A stretch of 64,000 nt of DNA from Paenibacillus athensensis (GCF_004514475.2 NZ_MYFO02000004.1:310001-374000); one strand, 5' to 3'; positions 50,141-58,820 are shown, counted from the first letter of the stretch. Translations and numbers: made by a program. Notes: a model not told the origin generated them from the letters alone.

Positions 50141-51121
50141 GCCAAATACCGGATACAGCGCCGACAGCAGCGCTTTAAAGCCGATCTGGCTGACCAGATA
50201 GCTTAGCGCAAGGATAATCAGCACGATCACCTTCATCGGCAGTCGGGTCCGCTGCTGAAGCTGCAAGGCAAGCCCGTAGGCGTCAGCGATATAGGTCGTA
50301 AAAATTTCGCCGTAAATCACCAGCAGGTAGGCGATTTGCGGTACGGAGCCGAGTCGGTTCATAATATGGCCCATCGGGATTTCAAATTGGGCGATGCCGG
50401 GCATTTGCGCCGACAAGGCGTAATGTGCCGAGAGCAGCAGGACGCCAATGCCGGCTCCGCCGAGCAGGCCGCCCCAGAACAGCACCGATTTGCTCTCAAC
50501 GGAAGCGCCCATCGGCACGAGTACGGCTTGGGCCATTGCAAGGTTGAAGGCGGTGTACAGCAGCGGGGCGAACCAGATCCGGCCCGGCGACAGGTCGGTC
50601 GTCAGGCGCAGCCAGTTGCCGGAGCCCGGCGAATGCCACGTGTATACGACGATGACGATGCTGAACAGCAGCATGATCGGGACGACGATGGAATTGACGG
50701 TCATGATCGCTTGAATGCCGCGCGAGATGACCAGATAGGCCAACACAAGCGTAACCAGAAGTCCGGTCTGATAGCTCAAATGGAGCTGCTCGCGGAAAAC
50801 GGTGCCGCCGCCGGCCAACATGACGGTGGTAATGCCGAACAAGACGATCATCGTGAACAGGCTGATCCATTTGCCGGCCCGTTCGCCGAACAGCACCTTG
50901 TTCAAATCCTCGTAGGAGCCGGCTTTCAGCTCGCGGGCCATCAGCATCAGCTTGATGCCCAGCCAGACGAACAGGATGCTGGAGAGTGCAATCGTCAGCG
51001 TAGCCATCCACCCGTAGCGGGTAAAAAATTGCAGGATTTCCTGACCGGAAGCGAAACCGGCCCCGACAATCGTGCCGATATAGGTGAAGGCGACCCGGAC
51101 AATTTGTGCACCTTTGTTCAT
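50087..51121 (-). CDS. ykvI: YkvI-family membrane transporter-like protein
   Basis: A 344-residue inner-membrane protein of the COG3949 group with about ten helices. The N-terminal AFTYIGTIVGAGFASGQEIL is the most conserved segment, and its Gly-rich unwound helix with GFASGQE resembles APC/LeuT-fold transporters. FSIVIVVYTWHSP and LPMGAS-like loops follow. AAAAGGAGG lies upstream of ATG 51121, a longer frame from 51157 is less likely. The substrate is unknown. It is divergent from the DedA gene. Confidence 0.85.
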   Translation of the reverse strand: MNKGAQIVRVAFTYIGTIVGAGFASGQEILQFFTRYGWMATLTIALSSILFVWLGIKLMLMARELKAGSYEDLNKVLFGERAGKWISLFTMIVLFGITTVMLAGGGTVFREQLHLSYQTGLLVTLVLAYLVISRGIQAIMTVNSIVVPIMLLFSIVIVVYTWHSPGSGNWLRLTTDLSPGRIWFAPLLYTAFNLAMAQAVLVPMGASVESKSVLFWGGLLGGAGIGVLLLSAHYALSAQMPGIAQFEIPMGHIMNRLGSVPQIAYLLVIYGEIFTTYIADAYGLALQLQQRTRLPMKVIVLIILALSYLVSQIGFKALLSALYPVFGLISMAWLVLMVWRNRAL

Positions 51122-51203
51122 TTGTTGCCCCACTCCCCTCCTTTTGATATAGTACAAGGTATGCGAGGAAGTCAGGATTATTCAAGTGCAGGAGTGTGTT
51201 CGC

Positions 51204-51806
51204 GTGCAGCAGGCTTTTTTCCATTTTATAGAACAGTTCGGCTACTTGGCGATTTTTGCGTTGTTTGCGGCGGGGATTGTTGGCGTCCCGGTTCCGGATG
51301 AGACGATGCTGACCGTGGTCGGTTCCTGGACGGCCCCCGGAGGGCCGTTTACGTTTACCAAGGCGCTGATGTGCGTCTATGCAGGCACCATGACCGGCAT
51401 GGTGGTCAGCTACGCGCTCGGGCATCGTGTGGGCAAGCCATTTTTATATCGCTTCGGCAAGTGGGTCAAGCTGACGCCAAGCCGCCTGGAGCGGGCGGAG
51501 CGCTGGTTTCACAAATACGGGCTGTGGACGGTGTTTTTTGGCTATTTTGTCCCTGGCTTGCGTCATCTGACGTGTTATTTGTCGGGCATGAGCGGCGTGA
51601 AATTTTATAAATATGTGTTGTATGCAGGCACAGGGGCGCTGCTGTGGTGTACGAGCTTTTTGGTGCTCGGCCATTTCATCGGCCGCAACTTGGAGAGCAT
51701 GCTGCATATGCTGCACGGCTATATCGGTATGAGCGTCGCGGCTGTCGCGGTGCTGGCCGGGCTTGTTCTGTGGCTGCTGCTGCGCTTTCGCAAACGCACG
51801 ATTTGA
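51204..51806 (+). CDS. DedA-family membrane protein
   Basis: A 200-residue protein with about five membrane segments. Family features: the re-entrant region VGVPVPDETMLTVVGSWT, GTMTGMVVSYALGHRVGKP, then FFGYFVPGLRHLTCYLSGMS with the conserved Arg. DedA proteins handle undecaprenyl phosphate or phospholipid flipping; which applies here is unknown. GGAGTG at 51190-51195 supports GTG 51204. Confidence 0.9.
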   Translation: MQQAFFHFIEQFGYLAIFALFAAGIVGVPVPDETMLTVVGSWTAPGGPFTFTKALMCVYAGTMTGMVVSYALGHRVGKPFLYRFGKWVKLTPSRLERAERWFHKYGLWTVFFGYFVPGLRHLTCYLSGMSGVKFYKYVLYAGTGALLWCTSFLVLGHFIGRNLESMLHMLHGYIGMSVAAVAVLAGLVLWLLLRFRKRTI

Positions 51807-51878
51807 TCGCGCAGCTGCGAAAGCCCGGTTTGAGTGACGGCGCGCACGGCAAGTAGATAACGAGAAAAGCGGTCAGGC

Positions 51879-51898
51879 GGGCTTGAAGCCCTTTTTTT
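51879..51898 (+). terminator. terminator of the DedA gene
   Basis: GGGCTT-G-AAGCCC (51879-51891), followed by seven T. Confidence 0.8.
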
Positions 51899-51967
51899 GT
51901 TTGTGCACCCGCAGGTGGAAAAGCGGACTAGACGCACAATCAGACATCGCTACTCAGGCATAAAAAT

Positions 51968-52006
51968 AGACCGCAGGCAGCTTCCGCTCAGGAAGCGCTG
52001 CGGTCT
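51968..52006. terminator. bidirectional terminator
   Basis: AGACCGCAG (51968-51976) pairs with CTGCGGTCT (51998-52006), with an inner GCTTCC/GGAAGC stem. Confidence 0.8.
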
Positions 52007-52016
52007 TTCGCGTTTG

Positions 52017-52736
52017 TTAACGGTCGGCGAACAGCTTGATGGATTGAATCGTGTCCGATTTCGGATCGAGGTCCAGCTTGAGCACCGTGCCCTGAGCTTT
52101 GTAGGACAGCACGTATTCGGTGCGGGTATCGGGCTTGCCGAGCACGGCGACAGCGTCGTCGGTCGTTTGTCCGAGCCGGAGGCCGCCAAGGCCGGGATCG
52201 ATGTCGCCCGAGCTGATATCGACGAATTCGAGCGCCCCGCCGCTGCGGAAGCCGACGGAAAAATCGGCGTATTCATATACGGTAATGGCTGCTTCATTGT
52301 CGTCTTCGTCCATGATGAATTGATTTTTGCTTTTGCCGAAGCGCTTGAGCACGGTGTCTTTCGACGTTCCGAGCGTCAGGCCCATCAGGGTAGGCTTCTC
52401 CTGCTTGTAGGCGTCTTCTGCGTTTACCTTGGGCTTGGGCGCCTGTTTGCCGGCTGTTCCCGGCGTACCGCTTTTGGGTTCGCTGCCGGCGGCTTCATTG
52501 GACGATACCTGGGCTTCATGTCCGGTATCCTCCGGCGTAGCGGTCGGCAGAGCTGTCGGCGACGGGGCCGTATCGGCAGTCGCTTGCGGCGTCGGACTGG
52601 GTGAAGCGGCCAAGCCCGGCGACGGCGAAGCCGGTGAAGCGGTCCGAATCGATGACTTCTCACAGCCTGTTAAAAGCGCGGCCGTCAGCACGATGGACAT
52701 GGAGCCGAACAGGACATATTGGGAGAACTTCTTCAT
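52017..52736 (-). CDS. lipoprotein with Pro/Ser/Thr linker and duplicated C-terminal motif
   Basis: About 239 residues. The signal peptide ends in LTGC, a lipobox. A Pro/Ser/Thr/Ala-rich spacer of about 70 residues follows. The C-terminal 130 residues contain two related halves, TLMGLTLGTSKDTVLKRFGK and LGGLRLGQTTDDAVAVLGKP, each followed by a beta strand with Tyr. Such paired modules occur in DUF4309-like and SmpA/BLIP-like lipoproteins. AGAGAGGA allows start at 52742 or 52736. The role is unknown. Confidence 0.82.
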   Translation of the reverse strand: MKKFSQYVLFGSMSIVLTAALLTGCEKSSIRTASPASPSPGLAASPSPTPQATADTAPSPTALPTATPEDTGHEAQVSSNEAAGSEPKSGTPGTAGKQAPKPKVNAEDAYKQEKPTLMGLTLGTSKDTVLKRFGKSKNQFIMDEDDNEAAITVYEYADFSVGFRSGGALEFVDISSGDIDPGLGGLRLGQTTDDAVAVLGKPDTRTEYVLSYKAQGTVLKLDLDPKSDTIQSIKLFADR

Positions 52737-52742
52737 GGTCAT

Positions 52743-53046
52743 CGATCCTCTCTGTTCCGAATAAACGTTGGTAAAAAGCAACATTACTAATCATAAGGCT
52801 TCCGTGCCCGCGACTCAACGGTGAAAAGTGGCCGAAAGCAGGCAAATTTCGTGAAAATAGGTCATTTTCATTTTCAAAACGCTGTTTTCATGGCAAAGGT
52901 AAACCTTTCATGTTCTTTCATGAGTATAGACAGCTTCGAAAGCCGAAAAGTTGCACCTTCAGAGGCGATCTATGAAAATTGGGACTTGAAACCTACTTTG
53001 CCAATGTGGTAATTTTACTCATAATACATAGAGTGGAGGGAACGCT
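52743..53046 (+). promoter_or_regulatory. leader region of xpt
   Basis: No gene. Related pieces CCTTTCATG and TCTTTCATGAG lie at about 52905-52924. No purine riboswitch (no TATA-stem with conserved loop pair) was seen, although xpt is a classic target of one. TAATTTTACTCATAATACA just before the ribosome binding site may hold the -10. Confidence 0.4.
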
Positions 53047-53616
53047 ATGGAACTGTTAAAGCAGCGGATCTTGGAGGTTGGCGTCATCGTATCGGACCAG
53101 GTGCTGAAGCTGGACGCCATCTTGAATCATCAGGTCGATCCGACGCTGATTGTAGAGATGGGCAAGGAGTTCGCCCGTCTGTTCCGCGAGGCCAAGCCCG
53201 ACAAGGTGCTGACGGTGGAATCGTCCGGCATTCCGATCGCTTTCGCGACCGCGCTGCAACTCGGCGTACCGATGGTGTTCGCCCGGCGCAAAAAAACGGT
53301 GACGATGGATCAGGACACCTACAGCGAGCGCGTTCCGTCATTTACAAAAGGCATTGTGACCGATATTATGGTGTCGGCACATTTACTTAACAAAGGCGAG
53401 CGCATTCTGCTGATCGACGATTTTATTGCCAATGGCGATGCGGCCCGCGGCTTGATCCGGATTATTGAAAAAGCCGAAGCGGAGCTGGTCGGCGTCGGTA
53501 TCGCCGTCGAGAAGATGTTCCAGGCCGGAGGCCGTTCGCTGCGCGAGCGCGACATCCGCGTAGAATCGCTGGCCCGGATCGCTTCGCTGGCGGACGGACA
53601 GATCCGCTTCGAGTGA
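53047..53616 (+). CDS. xpt: xanthine phosphoribosyltransferase
   Basis: A 189-residue enzyme that converts xanthine and PRPP to XMP in purine salvage. The PRPP loop is ILLIDDFIANGDA (residues about 119-131). TVESSGIPIAFATALQLG and FARRKKTVTMDQDTY match Xpt. GTGGAGGGAACGCT supports ATG 53047. The usual partner, the xanthine permease pbuX, is not adjacent. Confidence 0.95.
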   Translation: MELLKQRILEVGVIVSDQVLKLDAILNHQVDPTLIVEMGKEFARLFREAKPDKVLTVESSGIPIAFATALQLGVPMVFARRKKTVTMDQDTYSERVPSFTKGIVTDIMVSAHLLNKGERILLIDDFIANGDAARGLIRIIEKAEAELVGVGIAVEKMFQAGGRSLRERDIRVESLARIASLADGQIRFE

Positions 53617-53703
53617 TGTCTGATTTTTCATTTGCAGGGTGCCTTCCCTGAAAGCGATTTATCCATTATAATGGGGATATGGGAAGAGAGGAGGCTGACA
53701 TCT

Positions 53704-54024
53704 ATGGGCATTGAGAATGTATCGCCTGAATATTTCGCAACCAAATTGGCAGAAGCCAAGAATCATTTCGAACGGGCTCTCGATTGTAAACATACGGAAT
53801 TCGACGATCTGTACCCTTATATGATTGAACATCCGCAATTTTTCTGGTACAAACGTTACGTCGCTTGGTCGGAGCTGCTCACAGTCGTGAAGCTTTGCAC
53901 GGAGCTTTCAATCGCATGGGAAGAGCAATTCTCCCAGCAGCAGGTCGAGTATATCAAAAAACGTGTGATGTCGAGCAAAGTGCTGGATTTCTGGTTTGAG
54001 ACGAACGATTCCAAAGTCAGCTAA
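53704..54024 (+). CDS. conserved-looking hypothetical protein, 106 residues
   Basis: A soluble helical protein rich in Trp and Tyr (DDLYPYMIEHPQFFWYKRYV, AWSELLTVVKLCTELSIAWE). I do not recognise the family. AGGAGG at 53689-53694 supports ATG 53704. A TATAAT is at 53667-53672. A terminator closes it at 54062-54093. Confidence 0.78.
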   Translation: MGIENVSPEYFATKLAEAKNHFERALDCKHTEFDDLYPYMIEHPQFFWYKRYVAWSELLTVVKLCTELSIAWEEQFSQQQVEYIKKRVMSSKVLDFWFETNDSKVS

Positions 54025-54061
54025 CGAATCCGCCGCGGCCCCGAGGCTGCGTCCTACCTTG

Positions 54062-54093
54062 AAAGACCCGGAAGATGGTTTCCGGGTCTTTTT
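54062..54093 (+). terminator. terminator
   Basis: AAAGACCCGGAA pairs with TTTCCGGGTCTTT, followed by TTGTTGTT. Confidence 0.88.
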
Positions 54094-54382
54094 GTTGTTG
54101 GGCGTGGGCGAGCAGGCTGCGGGCGGGATGAAGCGGGCAAAAGCTGTGGCGAGGGTCGGGCTAATGACAATGAATCGCGGCCCGTTCTTAACGTCAGCCG
54201 TCGTTTTTATCCGTCGCCCCTATCCGTCGCCGCTTGGCGGCTTGTTGGAGCGGGATCGCTTTATCGTGCATGGAAACGAACATGAAACATGGGGCAATTG
54301 GTGCCGGGAAGACCGGGTGTTTGTTAGGATGGCGGTTTTTCGTGTATGCTAGAAAAAAGGATTTGCGAAAAGGAGGGGCGTT
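54094..54382 (+). other. intergenic stretch
   Basis: No supportable gene. Two CCGTCG-containing pieces (ATCCGTCGCCCC, ATCCGTCGCCGC) follow each other at about 54209-54236. The ribosome binding site AAAAGGAGG of the next gene ends it. Confidence 0.5.
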
Positions 54383-54640
54383 ATGATCAGCGATGAGCAG
54401 TTGGATGCGTTGCGTGTGGAGGGGACGTTTTTGCGTGTCGTGCGCGACGTCAACCCGGAGAATGATGTCCGCGGCTACGTGGTTGCGTGGGATGACGAAA
54501 GCGTGCTGATCCGCAAGCGCAGCCGTAAGGTGGTCAAGCTGCGCCGCAGCTATGTCTACCAGCCGTATACGGAGCCAAGACCTGCGGAGTTCACGCTGCC
54601 TGCAGCGGGCGGAGAGCTGGAGCAGGCGGACGGCGAATAG
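54383..54640 (+). CDS. small hypothetical protein, 85 residues
   Basis: A soluble protein with a beta-rich core (FLRVVRDVNPENDVRGYVVA, SVLIRKRSRKVVKLRRSYVY), somewhat like a small Sm- or SH3-like barrel, and an acidic tail. No family recognised. AAAAGGAGGGGCGTT precedes ATG 54383. Confidence 0.72.
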   Translation: MISDEQLDALRVEGTFLRVVRDVNPENDVRGYVVAWDDESVLIRKRSRKVVKLRRSYVYQPYTEPRPAEFTLPAAGGELEQADGE

Positions 54641-54971
54641 ACGGCCTGCAGGCGTTTAAACCGTGCAGTAGCGACTGGCTTGGGAGAATGGCTGGGAGCC
54701 CCTAAAAGGTGCGAACTTAGTGAATGTTCCTGCAAGCATGGCAGCGGATGTGTGGCTTGAAGCCGGGCAGGTGCGAAAGGCAGGAGTGAAAGGCGGATGC
54801 GAATGGCAGGTGCAAATAAAGCTGTGATTCAGCAATTTCACGTGCAGCAGCCAACGCGTTTAGCACCTTAGCATCCGATGGGAAACGCGCCTTGCCACGA
54901 AGTTCAAAAGCCGTTGTCGGAACGAATGAGACAAGCTGTTGCAGCAAAACGGAGCAGAGGAGGAAGCTAAG
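54641..54971 (+). other. 331-bp leader of cbiZ containing 13-bp repeats
   Basis: No gene. It holds the 13-bp array at 54767-54818. I looked for a cobalamin riboswitch because cbiZ follows; GGTGCGAAAGG is reminiscent of part of one, but the core B12-box elements are absent and the piece belongs to the tandem repeat. Confidence 0.5.
54767..54818 (+). repeat. 13-bp tandem repeats, four units
   Basis: GCAGGTGCGAAAG, GCAGGAGTGAAAG, GCGGATGCGAATG and GCAGGTGCAAATA follow each other without gaps. They share GC.GG.G..AA. Confidence 0.85.
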
Positions 54972-55817
54972 ATGGAACCGATCGCAGCCTGCGTATCCGG
55001 CGTAGTCTGGAGCCGCGTGGAATCGCAGCGCGGCGCTTATTTGCTGTGGCGCAGCGCGGAGCCGCTGCGCACGCTCAACACATCTCCGTGGGGCGGAGGC
55101 TTCGGCTACCACACCTGCCTGATCAATCGGCAGGTGGACAAGTCGTATGCGGCCGAAGACCCGCTGGCGGAGATGGAGCTGTTCCTGCGGCGCGAGGAGC
55201 TGCCGCCGCAGGACACCGCCGGGCTGCTGACCGCAGCCCGGGTGCGCGACGCGGGCCGACTGGCGCTGACGGCCCGCGCAGATGATGGCGGCGACATGGC
55301 CATCGCCGCCGCCGAGCCTGCCGCGCCGCTGCTTGCGGGCGCGGGCGGTGGAGCCGCCGCTATCCGCGAGCGCGGCGGCTTGACGGTCGAGGCCTGGGCA
55401 ACGGCCGGCCTCGGCAACAAAGCGCGGGCGGGCCTGACGCTGCCCGCAGCCGCGCTGTATCCCGGCACGATTAATATTATCGTGCTGACGAATGCGCAGC
55501 TGACCGACGCGGCAATGGCGAATGCGGTGATCACCGCAACGGAGGCCAAAGCGGCGGCGCTGCAAGAGCTGGCCGTGCGCGTGGCGGCGCACGGCGCACA
55601 ACCGGCGGCGTCCGGCTTGCCCGCAGACGCCGCCCTGCCGCTGGCGACCGGCACAACGACGGACGCCGTGCTGATTGCCGCCACGGAGCGCGGGCGGCTG
55701 TGCAGCTATGCCGGGACTGCGACGCGGCTCGGCTATATGATCGGACGGACCGTATACGAGTCCGTCCTGGAAGCGGCGCGGCGCTGGACGCCGCCGGACG
55801 AGGCGGGCGCAGGATAA
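54972..55817 (+). CDS. cbiZ: adenosylcobinamide amidohydrolase
   Basis: A 281-residue enzyme that hydrolyses the aminopropanol side chain of adenosylcobinamide to give adenosylcobyric acid in corrinoid salvage. The CbiZ signature is LRTLNTSPWGGGFGYHTCLI followed by NRQVDKSY. LYPGTINIIVLTNAQLTDAA and TGTTTDAVLIAA further down are typical. An Ala/Gly-rich insertion lies at residues about 105-140. ATG 54972 follows GGAGGAAGCTAAG. No other corrinoid gene is adjacent. Confidence 0.9.
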   Translation: MEPIAACVSGVVWSRVESQRGAYLLWRSAEPLRTLNTSPWGGGFGYHTCLINRQVDKSYAAEDPLAEMELFLRREELPPQDTAGLLTAARVRDAGRLALTARADDGGDMAIAAAEPAAPLLAGAGGGAAAIRERGGLTVEAWATAGLGNKARAGLTLPAAALYPGTINIIVLTNAQLTDAAMANAVITATEAKAAALQELAVRVAAHGAQPAASGLPADAALPLATGTTTDAVLIAATERGRLCSYAGTATRLGYMIGRTVYESVLEAARRWTPPDEAGAG

Positions 55818-55895
55818 TCCGGCCGCGCAGGCGACAGCCCCGGCGGCAGGCAGGGGCGGAGTCGGTTTTTATGCGGTTGAAGGAAAATCGCGCAG

Positions 55896-56087
55896 CTACG
55901 TTCTCCGAAAAATACCGTACGCCGCTGCAGCCGTAACGCCATCGGCGACGATTTCATCGTCAACGCCGCTGCTCTGGCTTTCGGCATTGGCCGGGTCGTG
56001 GACGATGCCTTCGGCCTCGCCTTCCGTCAGGTCGCGCGTATTGCCCGTATATTTGGGCTCCAGCGCATCAATTTCTTTTTGCTTCAT
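55896..56087 (-). CDS. small acidic hypothetical protein, 63 residues
   Basis: A polar protein, MKQKEIDALEPKYTGNTRDL and onward, with a hydrophobic Ala-rich end. AAGGAGGTCAGACCC before ATG 56087 is a strong ribosome binding site, the main evidence that it is real. Family not recognised. It is the last chromosomal gene before the tRNA and the integrated element. Confidence 0.65.
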   Translation of the reverse strand: MKQKEIDALEPKYTGNTRDLTEGEAEGIVHDPANAESQSSGVDDEIVADGVTAAAAYGIFRRT

Positions 56088-56157
56088 GGGTCTGACCTCC
56101 TTTTTTCCATAAGGTGTGCTGCATCCTGAACGTTTATACGAAGCAACAAAAAATCAT

Positions 56158-56186
56158 TTGACTGGAATAATCATGCGTGATATATT
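56158..56186 (+). promoter_or_regulatory. promoter of the tRNA-Leu gene
   Basis: TTGACT (56158-56163), 17-bp spacer, TATATT (56181-56186), 47 bp before the tRNA fragment. Confidence 0.7.
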
Positions 56187-56232
56187 AAATCTTGTCGCTG
56201 CCAAGCTTTGAGCTTTGCAGAAGGCAACACTT

Positions 56233-56274
56233 GCGGTCGTGGCGGAATTGGCAGACGCGCACGGTTCAGGTTGT
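56233..56274 (+). pseudogene. 5' half of a tRNA-Leu gene, truncated after the anticodon loop
   Basis: 42 nt beginning GCGGTCGTGGCGGAATTGGC share the acceptor 5' strand and D-arm of the following tRNA-Leu (one difference in the first 28 nt). The loop TTCAGGT again gives anticodon CAG. The stem sequence differs (CACGG rather than CTGGC), so this is a half of a different tRNA-Leu gene. The 3' half is missing and the sequence runs directly into the intact tRNA. Confidence 0.8.
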
Positions 56275-56361
56275 GCGGTCATGGCGGAATTGGCAGACGC
56301 GCTGGCTTCAGGTGCCAGTGGTAGCAATACCGTGGAGGTTCGAGTCCTCTTGACCGCACCA
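56275..56361 (+). tRNA. tRNA-Leu (anticodon CAG)
   Basis: 87 nt with encoded CCA. Acceptor GCGGTCA / TGACCGC, D-arm with AATTGGCAGA, anticodon stem CTGGC/GCCAG with loop TTCAGGT, a long variable arm of class II, and T-loop TTCGAGT. The integrase gene ends 3 bp from the CCA, so the 3' end of this tRNA is the probable attachment site. Confidence 0.97.
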
Positions 56362-56363
56362 CC

Positions 56364-57632
56364 CTAACAATTAACGAGCTCTTGAATTTGTCCTTGTGAC
56401 GATTCAGGAGCTTTTTGCATGATTGGGATTTGTAAAGTGTTGCTCATGACCTGTGCCGACGAAATCTTTGAACTGTAGTCAAGATGAGCATAAATGTTAG
56501 CCGTCGTGGAGTAATGGCTATGCCCAAGCCATTCTTGAATGTCCTTCATATTAACGCCATTTGCCAGCAATAAGCTGGCGCAGCTATGCCGAAGATCGTG
56601 AAAGCGAATCCTTCTCAAATTATGCTTCTCTAGCACAATCGGGAAGTGCTGCGTAATATACCCCGGTTTTATCAATTGCCCTAGCTTATCTACATAGATA
56701 TAGTCTTTGTAGTCATTGGAGTACGAACTTTTGTAGAGCGCCTGATTTCGCTGCTGTTCCTCCAGTAATCGCAAAAGCAATTCCTGAAACGCCGGGACGA
56801 GGGGAAGGGTGCGACGACTGGATTTATTTTTGGCCCGGTCCTTTGCGATTGTGATTTGTTTGCCCTCATAGGAAACAGGAATGACGGTGTGCTGGATGGT
56901 AAGTGTCTGGTTCTGAAAGTTGATCGCCTGCCATTTGAGCCCTACAATCTCGCCGCGCCGTAAACCATAAAAAGCGGCCAGTAGGACGGCAAGCTCGACT
57001 GGATCGCCTTTTACTGCCTCGAATAACTCCTGAAGCTCTTGATCGTTGTAGAAGCTTCCTACAAAATGGTTCTTTTTTGGGCGCTCAACTTTATCAGCCG
57101 GATTGGTTAAAATCATATCCATTTTAAGTGCGTGTTGCAGAGCTTGACGGATATAGGCATGAAAGTGTTGTACGGTACTTGTAGAAAGCTTGAACTCCTT
57201 TAACATGTGCTGGTAAAAATCATGCAAGTGCTTGGGTTGTATCTCCAGCAGTCGAAATCCTTTTTCACGAAAGTAAGGGACGATTCGGCCTTTGACCCCA
57301 AAGGTGTACGCGGCATGAGTAGTGACTTCGACTCGATGCTTCATCATTTCCAGCCATTCCAACATGAAATCGCTGAAAAGAACACCGGCTGGACCGTCCG
57401 CATCTGGAGGGGCTTCCTTCTCAATCGACGGCGTTATTTCCTCGACAATCATTTCAGAAGGAATTTCAAAGCTCTTGCGTGCGTCTTGCAGCATACTTTC
57501 TGCTTTCTTCTTGTTTCCCTTTGTCGGTAGCCCTGTTGCAATCCATTTAGTTCTCCGCTTTCCCTCTTCGTCTTTGTAGTTCAGAACGATATAATAATTC
57601 CCTTTCTTTTCTTGCAGATGGCCTGCTACCAT
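56364..57632 (-). CDS. int: tyrosine-family site-specific integrase
   Basis: A 422-residue recombinase. The N-terminal arm-binding part (residues 1-60, KKGNYYIVLNYKDEEGKRRTKW) and a SAM-like core-binding domain (VLFSDFMLEWLEMMKHRVEV) precede the catalytic domain. Active residues: Arg in FYGLRRGEIVGLKW, HxxR in RFHDLRHSCASLLL, His in WLGHSHYSTTANIY and the Tyr in that last motif. GGGAGGG supports ATG 57632. The stop codon lies 3 bp from the tRNA CCA. It probably shares a transcript with the excisionase upstream. Confidence 0.94.
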   Translation of the reverse strand: MVAGHLQEKKGNYYIVLNYKDEEGKRRTKWIATGLPTKGNKKKAESMLQDARKSFEIPSEMIVEEITPSIEKEAPPDADGPAGVLFSDFMLEWLEMMKHRVEVTTHAAYTFGVKGRIVPYFREKGFRLLEIQPKHLHDFYQHMLKEFKLSTSTVQHFHAYIRQALQHALKMDMILTNPADKVERPKKNHFVGSFYNDQELQELFEAVKGDPVELAVLLAAFYGLRRGEIVGLKWQAINFQNQTLTIQHTVIPVSYEGKQITIAKDRAKNKSSRRTLPLVPAFQELLLRLLEEQQRNQALYKSSYSNDYKDYIYVDKLGQLIKPGYITQHFPIVLEKHNLRRIRFHDLRHSCASLLLANGVNMKDIQEWLGHSHYSTTANIYAHLDYSSKISSAQVMSNTLQIPIMQKAPESSQGQIQELVNC

Positions 57633-57707
57633 CGTAATCCCTCCCAGGATAGCAGCCCGGCTTCCTACCATCGACACTTTAATGATAACAGGCATAGAAA
57701 GAATAGT

Positions 57708-57977
57708 TCAATGCTGTAAAGCGTCATAGTCAAGTGGAGTGCCGGGGATCATAATTTCCCGTAAATAATGGATGATGCTCAGCTTCGGGATTCTGTAGAA
57801 GCGCCCGATGCGAAAGTGGGCGATGCGCCCTGATTGGAGTAATTTGCGGCCCGTTTTGGTACTAATGCCGCCTAACATGGTACACATTTGCTCGACGTTT
57901 ACGACATCGGGCATGGTCTGAAAAAGAAGTTGGTAAGGATCAGGTTCGAGAACTGGTTGATTTTGATTGTGTGGCAT
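57708..57977 (-). CDS. excisionase-type DNA-binding protein
   Basis: An 89-residue winged-helix protein: VVNVEQMCTMLGGISTKTGR then KLLQSGRIAHFRIGRFYRIP, the pattern of MerR-like excisionase domains. It lies immediately upstream of the integrase on the same strand, where Xis genes lie. AAGGAG precedes ATG 57977. It would bend DNA at the element end and promote excision. Confidence 0.87.
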   Translation of the reverse strand: MPHNQNQPVLEPDPYQLLFQTMPDVVNVEQMCTMLGGISTKTGRKLLQSGRIAHFRIGRFYRIPKLSIIHYLREIMIPGTPLDYDALQH

Positions 57978-58108
57978 GGGCGAACTCCTTATTCAACATA
58001 ATTCGATTGAGAAGAGGTTCTGAAATATCCTTCTACTATCCGTTTCATTTTTTTGGGGAAATCGGACACTTCCGAGAAAAATAATTTACTTTATACGCTG
58101 AAAACAGA

Positions 58109-58252
58109 ATGAGCGGAGTTCATGTCTGCTGTGAAATTCTGGGGAATGTGCGGTGGGCAATAGAGGAAATGAAAGACTTTGTAAACCTGATCTCGAAGGA
58201 GGACTCGCACTTGCGCGAATGCTATGAAATGATCATTGTCCTAAAACACTAG
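58109..58252 (+). CDS. doubtful small ORF, 47 residues
   Basis: Encodes MSGVHVCCEILGNVRWAIEE and an amphipathic helical tail. The residue mix looks protein-like, but there is no ribosome binding site, so it may be a decayed end of a longer gene. Confidence 0.25.
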   Translation: MSGVHVCCEILGNVRWAIEEMKDFVNLISKEDSHLRECYEMIIVLKH

Positions 58253-58316
58253 AGCATATCTTCTATTAAAGAGTTTTTCAAACATACGGAAAGGATGCAG
58301 TTACACACAATAATTT

Positions 58317-58366
58317 GCGGCAGCTCCAAGCTCTATGAAGAGTTTGATGCTGCCGCTTTTATTTTC
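58317..58366 (+). terminator. strong terminator-like hairpin
   Basis: GCGGCAGC (58317-58324) pairs with GCTGCCGC (58349-58356), with inner AGCTCT/AGAGTT, followed by TTTTATTTT. Confidence 0.8.
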
Positions 58367-58820
58367 ATAAATATTTTTGTGAGAGAAGGGTCCGGTTTGA
58401 CTTCAAATATGAAACGGATGGTAGAGGGGATGTCCCTCGACCGTTCTTTGACAATAACATAACCTCTCATCCGGTACGTTCCCCGCATGCCTGAAAGGGA
58501 AAGCCATTTTGCAGGTACGCCACGACCATCCTTTATTTTGGGTGCGAGCGATCATTACCTGTGCAAAAATAAATGATGGTATCATTTAGGCGATAATCCA
58601 TGCGGAGGGATAATGATACTTCCGTCTAGCCACAGTTATCGCAATGGGGGCGGCTTGCAGTGATCCTGGAAGGGGCGACAGCCTATGTGGACGGTTAACC
58701 GCCGTTCGCTGGATGAGTTTATTTTAATTTTTCGATACATATTTCCGTGTAGTAGTATTAATGATTTACCTGTTAAACGTATTCAGTCATGTGGAGCGGA
58801 TCGCGTGGTAGGAATATGTG

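Noticed and set aside
52743-53046. Purine riboswitch before xpt
   Set aside because: The conserved loop sequences and the P1 stem were not found. A covariance search would decide.
53996-54352. 118-codon frame after the 106-residue protein
   Set aside because: It runs through a strong terminator and has no ribosome binding site.
54641-54971. Cobalamin riboswitch before cbiZ
   Set aside because: The similarity is limited to GGTGCGAA, which is part of a 13-bp tandem repeat; the B12 box is absent.
58403-58585. 60-codon minus-strand frame in the element
   Set aside because: No ribosome binding site, no recognisable motif.
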